Under the pieces are notes generated by a model that was not told where the DNA came from, did no database searches, and saw only the letters and a program-made list of their open reading frames with translations. 8,875 nt of DNA from CAYMAZ01 sp964428185 (GTDB lineage Bacteria; Bacteroidota; Bacteroidia; Bacteroidales; DTU049), in the NCBI GenBank assembly GCA_964428185.1, contig CAYRXH010000095.1, positions 1 through 8,875 on the forward strand, written 5' to 3'. This document shows positions 1-6,364 of the stretch, piece by piece. Each line of letters begins with the position of its first letter. Positions within the stretch are counted from its first letter, which is position 1. Made by a program: the position numbers and the translations under genes.

Positions 1-175
1 TTATGCAGGAGCCATTTGTTGTAAAACACACTGTCAGAGTTAATGTTCAGAACAATTTTGCTAAAAATGTTCCTTGAAATTAGTGTGAAATTCATCGCAA
101 AAAAGGTGGCAACATTTGTCCGGAATAATCACTCAGTCTCAGACACAAGAAAAAATCACTATTAACTAATCACTA
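1..175. other. Non-coding stretch downstream of priA
   Basis: No gene can be supported here. The longest open stretch begins with an ATG at position 3 and closes after 24 codons, with no family resemblance. It contains no TAnnTTTG promoter motif on either strand. Its only clear structure is a short direct repeat at 154-178, listed separately. It probably serves as the 3' untranslated end of the leftward operon. A neighbouring gene may lie beyond the left edge. Confidence 0.6.
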
Positions 176-178
176 TTA
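154..178. repeat. Perfect 11-bp direct repeat over the priA stop codon
   Basis: AATCACTATTA occurs at 154-164 and again at 168-178, separated by ACT (period 14). Read on the minus strand, each copy is TAATAGTGATT, which contains TAA, TAG and TGA in a row. The copy at 168-178 supplies the priA stop codon (TAA), followed directly in frame by TAG and TGA. The second copy is shifted by 14 bases and so places the same three stops in another frame. The repeat is seen directly; any function, such as blocking readthrough, is inference, and chance duplication is possible. Confidence 0.75.
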
Positions 179-2659
179 TACCGGATCTGCATCAGCAAAA
201 ACCCGAACGCCTGACTGTTGTTTTTCATTCAGAAAATCGCTGATCAATCTCCGGATGATGATTCTGCTATTGTTATGTTTTTGTTTACGTGGAATTTTGA
301 TCAGTATATTCCTGATGTAAAATTGTTTCACTCTTCCGTAAATAGGTTCTTCTGGGCCTAAGATGAAGAGCCCTTCAATTGAGGAAATCCTTTTTTTCAG
401 ATCTGCTGCAGCCTGATTTGTGCGTTGTTCATTCCGGTGCTGAACAGAAATCTGGATCAATCTGTAAAACGGGGGATAGCGAAATAATTGCCTTTCTTTG
501 ATCTGTTCATTGTAAAAAGCCTGAAAATCACCTTTCACTGCGGCTGCAATAACAGGATGATCGGGCTTCCTGGTCTGCAGTACAACCAATCCCTGACCCC
601 CGTGTCTGCCTGCCCGTCCCATAATTTGTGTAAGAATCTGATAGCCGCGTTCATAGGATCTGAAATCAGGAAAATGCATCAGATTGTCTGCATTGAGAAT
701 TCCCACAAGACTCACACGCTCAAAATCAAGCCCCTTGCTTACCATTTGTGTGCCCACTAGGATATCGGTTTCGCCTTCCTCAAAGGCATTTAAAATATTC
801 TGATGTGCATATTTTCCACGTGTTGTATCTGCATCCATCCTCCTAACAACTGCTTTCGGAAACATTGCTTTCACTTCTTCGGATACTTTCTCGGTGCCGA
901 AACCCATAAATCTTATGTGGGTATTACCGCAAATGGGGCATATATGTGGCACATCGGATGAATACCCGCATAAATGACATTTCAGATGATTGTTTTGTTT
1001 GTGATAGGTAAGGCTGATATCACAGTGTTTACAGCCGGGAATCCAACCACACTGAGTACATTGAAGTATGGGCACAAACCCTCTCCGGTTCTGAAACAAA
1101 ATAATCTGTTTTTTGTTTTCAAGTGCCTGTCCAATTGCCATGTTTAGTTCGGAAGAAATATACCATGATGCTTTCAGGCTGCGACCTTCTTTGGACATGT
1201 TAATGATTTTTACTTGGGGCATTGGCAGGTTTCCAAACCTGTTGCACAAGGTTGTCAGTCCGTAACGCCCCTGTTCAGCATTAAAATATGTTTCAACCGA
1301 AGGAGTGGCAGTTCCCATCAATACCTTTGCTCCTAGCATCTGAGACAGCATTACAGCAGAATCACGAGCGTGATAGCGGGGAGCATGATCATTCTGCTTG
1401 TAAGAACCGTCATGTTCCTCATCTATGATAATCAGTCCAATATTGATAAAAGGCAGAAACAAAGCAGACCTTGTGCCAAGTATAATGCGGAATTTTGCGG
1501 GATTAATTTCTCCTGAAACACTGTTCCAGATTTCAATTTTTTCATTATAATTGAATTTGTGATGATAAACCCCAACTGTATCTCCGAAAATGACCCGCAG
1601 TCGTTCAACAATCTGTGCAGTCAGAGCAATTTCAGGCAGAAGATACAAAACCTGGCGACCTGCCGCTAGTTCATCCTGCATCAGCCTGATGTAAATTTCT
1701 GTCTTTCCGCTGGATGTAACACCGTGAAGAAGATGGACAGGCTTTTCTTTCAGTGATGTTTGAATTGCCTTGAGCGCATCCTGCTGTTCTGAGGTCAGTG
1801 TAAAATTTCCGTTTTCTGAAGAATCAGGATGGGCTGGAAACCGTGAAACAATTTTTTCTGTCTCAATAAAAATCCCTTTTTTAATCATCGAATGCAAGGC
1901 AGATGCTGATGTTCTTGAACTCAGAATTTTTTTCGGCAGTTCATCAGTGTTTCCCCTGATGGTTGTTTCATGAATAAAAAACACAAGTATATCAGATTGT
2001 TTGGGGGCTTTTTTTGAAAGTGAATTCATCAGATCCATCAGTTTGTTTTCGTCTGTAGCAAGTTCTTCACTGAGTTTGATGAATACCTCTTTTTTCGGAA
2101 TAAAGCGTTCGGAATATTCTTCATAACTGATAGCAACTCCTTTGCTAAGCAAATTTTTTACAAGGTGCTGTACATGTTTGGTCCCTGTAATTTTTTGAAT
2201 ATCGCTGATACTGAGCGATTCCTGTTCCTCCAATGCCATGGCAACCATCTGTTCATGTTGCTGCAATAATTGAAGCATTGACCTGTCAAAGGCGGGGTTC
2301 AGTTCAATTTTTGTTTCACTTTCAATTCTCAATCCGGCGGGAAGCGCTGTTTTCATCACATCTCCTGGGCTGCACATATAATATTCTGCCATCCATAGCC
2401 AGAAATCCATGTGAACAGGTTTCACAATGGGCTGATCATCAAGGATAAGGTCAATTGGCTTGGGAGTTATGCCTTCAGGAACAGTATCTGTCAGTTGATA
2501 GATAATTCCTGTAAAAAATTTTCTTGCCCCGAACTGCACAATGACTCTTTTGCCAGGCACAGCATCTTCTCTCAGGTTTTCAGGAATGAAATAGGTAAAC
2601 AATCTGTCAACAGGTACAGGCAGAATGAGGATCGCAAATATCTTACCTGCACCAGCCAT
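176..2659 (-). CDS. priA: Primosomal protein N' (replication restart helicase PriA)
   Basis: This is a superfamily 2 DNA helicase that recognises stalled or collapsed replication forks and starts reloading of the replicative helicase. The 827-residue product is full length (family members run about 730-830). An N-terminal fork-binding domain and winged-helix region precede the helicase core at about residue 285. The Walker A motif GVTSSGKT is at 313-320, DEEH (Walker B) at 413-416 and GTATPS at 449-454. A zinc-binding insert has eight cysteines in four CxxC pairs (534/537, 543/546, 561/564, 574/577). Motif V (GTQMVSKGLDF) is at 636-646 and motif VI (QIMGRAGR) at 678-685. All catalytic motifs are intact. 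The ATG start lies 2 bp after the pfkA stop, so translation is probably coupled to pfkA; there is no clear Shine-Dalgarno. The gene ends in three consecutive in-frame stops. Confidence 0.97.
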   Translation of the reverse strand: MAGAGKIFAILILPVPVDRLFTYFIPENLREDAVPGKRVIVQFGARKFFTGIIYQLTDTVPEGITPKPIDLILDDQPIVKPVHMDFWLWMAEYYMCSPGDVMKTALPAGLRIESETKIELNPAFDRSMLQLLQQHEQMVAMALEEQESLSISDIQKITGTKHVQHLVKNLLSKGVAISYEEYSERFIPKKEVFIKLSEELATDENKLMDLMNSLSKKAPKQSDILVFFIHETTIRGNTDELPKKILSSRTSASALHSMIKKGIFIETEKIVSRFPAHPDSSENGNFTLTSEQQDALKAIQTSLKEKPVHLLHGVTSSGKTEIYIRLMQDELAAGRQVLYLLPEIALTAQIVERLRVIFGDTVGVYHHKFNYNEKIEIWNSVSGEINPAKFRIILGTRSALFLPFINIGLIIIDEEHDGSYKQNDHAPRYHARDSAVMLSQMLGAKVLMGTATPSVETYFNAEQGRYGLTTLCNRFGNLPMPQVKIINMSKEGRSLKASWYISSELNMAIGQALENKKQIILFQNRRGFVPILQCTQCGWIPGCKHCDISLTYHKQNNHLKCHLCGYSSDVPHICPICGNTHIRFMGFGTEKVSEEVKAMFPKAVVRRMDADTTRGKYAHQNILNAFEEGETDILVGTQMVSKGLDFERVSLVGILNADNLMHFPDFRSYERGYQILTQIMGRAGRHGGQGLVVLQTRKPDHPVIAAAVKGDFQAFYNEQIKERQLFRYPPFYRLIQISVQHRNEQRTNQAAADLKKRISSIEGLFILGPEEPIYGRVKQFYIRNILIKIPRKQKHNNSRIIIRRLISDFLNEKQQSGVRVFADADPV

Positions 2660-2661
2660 AA

Positions 2662-3642
2662 TCAGATAGCAAGTATTTTAATCATTTCAACCAAATGGGC
2701 AGGGATCTCATGGTGGTGTTTAACAGCTTTTTCAAGGGGCGTGAATACAATTTTATTATTGATGATTCCCACCATTTCTTTGTTGTGCCCGTCAAGCATT
2801 CCCAAGACAGCATTGTAACCCATCATGCTGGCTCTTACCCTGTCCATACACGAAGGTGCTCCGCCTCTCTGAATATGACCAAGGATTGTGACTCTAATTT
2901 CATAGTCGGGAAGCCGTTCCTGAACTTTTTTTGCAACTTTTACTGCTCCTCCCAACTCATCACCTTCAGCAACAATGATGATACCGCTGGTTTTGTTCAT
3001 TCGCCGGTTTGTGATAAGGTCATATACCAGATCATCAAGTGTGGTTACTGTTTCAGGCAAAAGAACTTCTTCAGCTCCGCTTGCAATAGCGCTGCGAAGA
3101 GCAATCAGTCCGGCATCACGTCCCATCACTTCAACAAAAAACAACCTGTTGTGTGAATATGCAGTATCTCTGATTTTATCTACCGCTTCCACGACAGTGT
3201 TGATGGCAGTATCATAACCAATGGTAAAATCCGTTCCTGCCATGTCGTTGTCTATGGTTCCCGGAATACCAATGCCTTTGATGGGATATTCGGAACAAAA
3301 CAGGTTCAGCCCCCTAAAAGAGCCGTCGCCCCCAATCACAATCAGTCCGTCAACACCTTCTTTGCTCAGATTCTGAAATGCCTTTTCCCGAAATGAAGCA
3401 TCCATAAACCGCTTGCTGCGAGCTGATCTCAAAATGGTGCCCCCTTTCTGGATGATATTGGAAACAAATGAAGTTTCCATAGCAACAAAATTATTATCAA
3501 TAAGTCCTTCATAGCCATTATAGACTCCCAATGTTTCAATATTGTGATAGACTGCTGTTCGAACAATGGCTCTGAGGGCGGCATTCATGCCGGGGGCATC
3601 TCCGCCTGATGTAAGAACTGCAATTTTGTTGATAGTTTTCAT
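2662..3642 (-). CDS. pfkA: ATP-dependent 6-phosphofructokinase
   Basis: The enzyme phosphorylates fructose 6-phosphate to fructose 1,6-bisphosphate with ATP, the committed step of glycolysis, in the cytoplasm. The product is 326 residues, close to the 320 of E. coli PfkA. Visible motifs are SGGDAPGMN at 12-20, the nucleotide loop GGDGS at 104-108, the catalytic PGTIDND at 127-133 (catalytic Asp 131), MGR at 173-175, and the substrate signature LGHIQRGG at 254-261 (His256, Arg259) followed by APSCMDR. The second Gly of GGDGS and the Gly of PGTIDND are the residues associated with ATP use; pyrophosphate-dependent enzymes usually have GGDDS and PKTIDND. Arg24 and Arg28 match the bacterial allosteric-site arginines, so classical effector control is possible. 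It sits 20 bp after the methyltransferase stop and 2 bp before priA, the middle gene of the leftward operon. Confidence 0.97.
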   Translation of the reverse strand: MKTINKIAVLTSGGDAPGMNAALRAIVRTAVYHNIETLGVYNGYEGLIDNNFVAMETSFVSNIIQKGGTILRSARSKRFMDASFREKAFQNLSKEGVDGLIVIGGDGSFRGLNLFCSEYPIKGIGIPGTIDNDMAGTDFTIGYDTAINTVVEAVDKIRDTAYSHNRLFFVEVMGRDAGLIALRSAIASGAEEVLLPETVTTLDDLVYDLITNRRMNKTSGIIIVAEGDELGGAVKVAKKVQERLPDYEIRVTILGHIQRGGAPSCMDRVRASMMGYNAVLGMLDGHNKEMVGIINNKIVFTPLEKAVKHHHEIPAHLVEMIKILAI

Positions 3643-3662
3643 GATGCCCTGAAATTTTTAAA

Positions 3663-4787
3663 CTAATAGATTGTAAATCCTCTGAATTTTGATTCCAGTT
3701 GTCCGTTCATAACATTGAATTTTACAGCAGGTTTCAGTCCGATGTGTTTAATGGCTGTTTCATCACTGCTGATGATCCAGGCTGTATGATTTTTAAAGTT
3801 GTGTTTCAGATGGTTGCCGATATTTTTGTAAAACTCGATCATGTCACCCACTTCAATCCGAACATTATAGGGAGGATTGAAAAAGAGAATCCCTGTGTCA
3901 CCCTGTGGCATTAACCTGTCAAATGAAATTTGCTTCAGGCCTATGACCTTCATCATACGGGCTTTGGCAATATTTTTATGTGCCAGACGGAGTGATTGGG
4001 CTGAAATATCAGAAGCAAATATCCTGAATTGCTTTGTTAGTGCTGACTGATTTTCTTCTTTTACCTGTTTCCACAGATCGGGTTCATAAGTTTTCCATTT
4101 CATAAAGCCCCATTCAGTTCTGTAAAAGCCAGATGGAAGCCCTGATGCATACATGGCAGCCTCAATGGAAATGGTAGCTGCACCGCACATGGGGTCATAA
4201 AAATCGCCTTCCCCTGACCAGCCGCTCATACGTATAAGACCGGCTGCCAGCACTTCGTTGATTGATGCTTCATGGAGCATCTCGCGATAACCTCTTTTAT
4301 ACAAAGGAGTCCCCGAAGTGTCAAGAGAAATATGGCAGTAATCACCCTGAATGAAAACATTAATCAGCAACGAAGGATGAGCCAAGGAAACAGATGGGCG
4401 ACGCCCAAACTGATCTCTGAAATAATCGGCAACAGCATCTTTGGTTTTCATTTCTGTGAAATGGGAGTTGTTGAATGCATTACAGTTAAACACCGTGGCA
4501 TCAATGGCAATGGGATCATCAGGTCCGCTGATTGTTTTCCATGGAAATGACCTGAGCTGATCATAATAATCATTCACGTCAGTAAAGCGAAAACTTTGAA
4601 AAGATTCGAGAATTCTCAGAGCTGTAAAAACCCTGTAATTCATTGAATACATCCCTTTTTTGTCTGTTGAGAATTCAACTGCCCGTCTTCCGGGTATTAC
4701 ATCTTTTGCTCCACATTGTATAAGTTCTTCTGCAAGAACCTGTTCCAGCCCCTGAAGTGTTTTTGCTACGTATCTTTGCTCATTCAC
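3663..4787 (-). CDS. THUMP-domain class I SAM-dependent RNA methyltransferase (RlmL N-terminal/Trm14 type)
   Basis: It probably methylates the exocyclic N2 of a guanine in 23S rRNA or tRNA, using S-adenosylmethionine. The 374-residue product has an N-terminal ferredoxin-like plus THUMP RNA-binding region (about 1-157), the family linker SLDTSGTPLYKRGYR (154-168), then a Rossmann-fold methyltransferase. SAM motif I is DPMCGAAT at 198-205 and the catalytic motif IV is NPPYNVR at 304-310. Its length matches the single-domain form; E. coli RlmL is about 700 residues because it carries a second methyltransferase domain (RlmK), absent here. Motif I is unusual: the common CGSGT reads CGAAT. The start is GTG, the only good candidate because an in-frame TGA lies a short way upstream (about 4820). 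A -7 element at 4805-4812 makes this the first gene of the operon. The exact target base cannot be read from sequence. Confidence 0.9.
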   Translation of the reverse strand: MNEQRYVAKTLQGLEQVLAEELIQCGAKDVIPGRRAVEFSTDKKGMYSMNYRVFTALRILESFQSFRFTDVNDYYDQLRSFPWKTISGPDDPIAIDATVFNCNAFNNSHFTEMKTKDAVADYFRDQFGRRPSVSLAHPSLLINVFIQGDYCHISLDTSGTPLYKRGYREMLHEASINEVLAAGLIRMSGWSGEGDFYDPMCGAATISIEAAMYASGLPSGFYRTEWGFMKWKTYEPDLWKQVKEENQSALTKQFRIFASDISAQSLRLAHKNIAKARMMKVIGLKQISFDRLMPQGDTGILFFNPPYNVRIEVGDMIEFYKNIGNHLKHNFKNHTAWIISSDETAIKHIGLKPAVKFNVMNGQLESKFRGFTIY

Positions 4788-4804
4788 CCTGATAAAAGTT
4801 TTTT

Positions 4805-4812
4805 CAAAAGTA
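4805..4812 (-). promoter_or_regulatory. Bacteroidota -7 promoter element for the leftward operon
   Basis: The minus strand reads TACTTTTG, a perfect match to the TAnnTTTG consensus of Bacteroidota housekeeping promoters. It lies 17 bp upstream of the GTG start, so the transcript leader would be only about 10-15 bases. I see no convincing TTG-type -33 element at the usual spacing. It would drive the methyltransferase, pfkA and priA. Confidence 0.6.
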
Positions 4813-4854
4813 ATGAATTGTCACATTTTAATCCCTGTTTTTTTGCCTTTTTCG

Positions 4855-4862
4855 TAATTTTG
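4855..4862 (+). promoter_or_regulatory. Bacteroidota -7 promoter element for the lipoprotein gene
   Basis: TAATTTTG matches TAnnTTTG exactly. Transcription would begin a few bases downstream, near 4867-4871. The ATG at 4867 would then lie at or before the transcript start, which favours the in-frame ATG at 4897. A -33 element is not obvious; a TTTG at 4842-4845 is too close. It faces away from the -7 element at 4805-4812, making a compact divergent promoter pair 42 bp apart. Confidence 0.6.
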
Positions 4863-4896
4863 CACAATGTACACTCAATGCTTCAAACATATTGCC

Positions 4897-6285
4897 ATGA
4901 AAACATTTTTACTCTACTTGCTTATCCTGCCTGTGCTTGTCATGGCCCTTTCATGCTCTGAAAACGATCATTCGGTAGAAGGAAATGTAAAAGGATTGGG
5001 AGACGCAAAAGTGTATCTGTTTGAATTTGAAGGAAGCCACTTCAATCTTGTTGACTCAGTCAACAGCAAGAAAGATAAATTCATCTTCGAAATGACTCCT
5101 AACAGAAAGCACGGAATGTATCATGTCAGATGGGGCAGAGAGGCCAACAGCGGGATTGATATCATCTATAATTATGAAGATTTCAAATTCTTCTGTCCGA
5201 AAGATTCTATTGATCTGCTCAGATTTGAAAACTCTCCTGAAAATGAGTTGTTTTATGCGTTTTATCCAATAAAGCTTACCATTCAGCAGTTGATAGATCT
5301 TGGTGACAGAATGCATAGGGCTGACCCCGCCGGAAACAGACCGAAGCTTATTAAGCTGAATAAATATATTGATTCTTTGGAATATTCTGTCAACCAGATG
5401 ATTGATGAGTTGGATTCTGCTTCTGCCTCTCTTTTTGCCTATAAAGTGGTCAGAGCCATGTTTTATCCTAAATATTCGTATGAAATTGAAATGGGAAGAA
5501 CCAAAGCCACGGATGATTTTCAGTTTATGCAAGCGTATTTTTTCAGTTATATTGATTTTCATGAACCCGGTCTCATCAGAACTCCCTTTATTCAGATGGC
5601 CATCGAGGATTACCTCACCTTATATGTATTTCCTCCAAGTGATGAAGAGTACAGAAGGGCTGCAGACCACATTATGTCAAGGGCAGCTGTGAATGATGAA
5701 ATGTATGATTATGTGATTAATCTTTTGGTTGGTTCTTTTGAAACATCAGATTATTGGGAAGTATATCTGTATCTTATGGAGACATATATGGCAGAGGTCT
5801 GTGAAGAAGACGGGGGATATGATGACAAGCACTTGCTTTATGAGATTGTGAAAAACAGTCGCCCAGGTTCGGTTGTACCTGATATTGCAGGAACTGATAC
5901 CCAAGGGAGAACTCTTTCTCTCAAAGGCGATGTACATGGGAAAGCGATTGTTCTGCTCTTTTGGGATCCTGATTGTGAAAATTGTAAGCAAATAATTGAT
6001 CCGTTGGTGGCAATGTGGCCCTCATATAAGGAAAAGGGTCTTGAAATTCTTGCTTTCGGCATTACAACTCAGCAGGATGAATGGCTCAATGCAATTGAAG
6101 AACACTCAATGGGTGACTGGATGCATATTTCAGACTTTAAAGAAACCGAAAGTGTGGTTTTTGACAAACTGCATATCAGAGGGACCCCGGAAATTTATAT
6201 CCTTGATGAAAACTACAAAATCTACAGCAGACCCCTGAATTATATGCAGATGGACCGAGATATTTCTGAATTGCTTGGTTCATAA
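4897..6285 (+). CDS. Lipoprotein with DUF4369-like domain and C-terminal TlpA-like thioredoxin fold
   Basis: This is an exported, lipid-anchored protein, probably a thiol-disulfide oxidoreductase; its partner is unknown. From the ATG at 4897 it has 462 residues. The signal peptide is MKTFLLYLLILPVLVMALSC, with the likely lipidated Cys20. The acidic residues after it (SENDH) resemble surface-export signals of Bacteroidota lipoproteins. Residues 25-110 look like DUF4369 (small beta domain), 115-315 are a helical middle region of the DUF5106 kind, and 323-460 form the thioredoxin/AhpC-TSA domain. The active site is CENC (Cys360, Cys363) in FWDPDCENCK, with the cis-proline Pro431 in RGTPEIYILD. 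Both active-site cysteines are present, so redox activity is plausible. An in-frame ATG at 4867 would add ten residues before the signal peptide and is disfavoured by promoter position. The domain family is confident; the physiological role is not. Confidence 0.9.
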   Translation: MKTFLLYLLILPVLVMALSCSENDHSVEGNVKGLGDAKVYLFEFEGSHFNLVDSVNSKKDKFIFEMTPNRKHGMYHVRWGREANSGIDIIYNYEDFKFFCPKDSIDLLRFENSPENELFYAFYPIKLTIQQLIDLGDRMHRADPAGNRPKLIKLNKYIDSLEYSVNQMIDELDSASASLFAYKVVRAMFYPKYSYEIEMGRTKATDDFQFMQAYFFSYIDFHEPGLIRTPFIQMAIEDYLTLYVFPPSDEEYRRAADHIMSRAAVNDEMYDYVINLLVGSFETSDYWEVYLYLMETYMAEVCEEDGGYDDKHLLYEIVKNSRPGSVVPDIAGTDTQGRTLSLKGDVHGKAIVLLFWDPDCENCKQIIDPLVAMWPSYKEKGLEILAFGITTQQDEWLNAIEEHSMGDWMHISDFKETESVVFDKLHIRGTPEIYILDENYKIYSRPLNYMQMDRDISELLGS

Positions 6286-6310
6286 ATGTTCGAAGAAGTT
6301 CTTTTAACAT
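6286..6310 (+). terminator. 25-base near-palindrome directly after the lipoprotein stop
   Basis: ATGTT (6286-6290) and AAGAA (6293-6297) are mirrored around G6298 by TTCTT (6299-6303) and AACAT (6306-6310). In RNA this would fold as a 5-bp stem, a C-U mismatch, a G-U pair, 3 more pairs and a 5-base loop (AAGUU). It begins immediately after the stop codon, as a 3'-end hairpin would. The stem is AU-rich and no long U tract follows, so intrinsic termination would be weak. A protein-binding operator for the promoter 35 bp downstream is an alternative. Confidence 0.35.
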
Positions 6311-6321
6311 AAGGGTGATGC

Positions 6322-6352
6322 TTGATTTTTGTGTATTTTAGCATTATCTTTG
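6322..6352 (+). promoter_or_regulatory. Bacteroidota-type promoter for the T9SS cargo gene
   Basis: TATCTTTG at 6345-6352 matches the TAnnTTTG -7 consensus exactly. A TTG at 6322-6324 lies 20 bp upstream of it, within the range expected for the -33 element. The predicted transcript start is near 6357, leaving a very short leader before the ATG at 6365. This excludes the alternative TTG start at 6329, which lies within the promoter. A purine-rich AAGAAG precedes the ATG by a few bases. Confidence 0.65.
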
Positions 6353-6364
6353 AAAAGAAGTGTT

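Noticed and set aside
51..71. Imperfect hairpin AACAATTTT/AAAAATGTT with a GCT loop in the left non-coding stretch
   Set aside because: The arms are almost entirely A/T with one mismatch, and there is no U tract. It is not distinguishable from chance in AT-rich sequence.
3..77. Short plus-strand frame beginning ATG CAG GAG at the left edge
   Set aside because: Only 24 codons, no family resemblance and no promoter; it could be the end of a gene but nothing supports that.
2695..3156. 153-residue open frame on the plus strand antisense to pfkA
   Set aside because: The opposite strand encodes an intact phosphofructokinase; the translation resembles no family and has no promoter motif.
5056..5562. 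168-residue open frame on the minus strand inside the lipoprotein gene
   Set aside because: It lies wholly antisense to a gene with clear domains and a promoter, and its translation is low-complexity Ile/Phe/Arg-rich with no recognisable motif.
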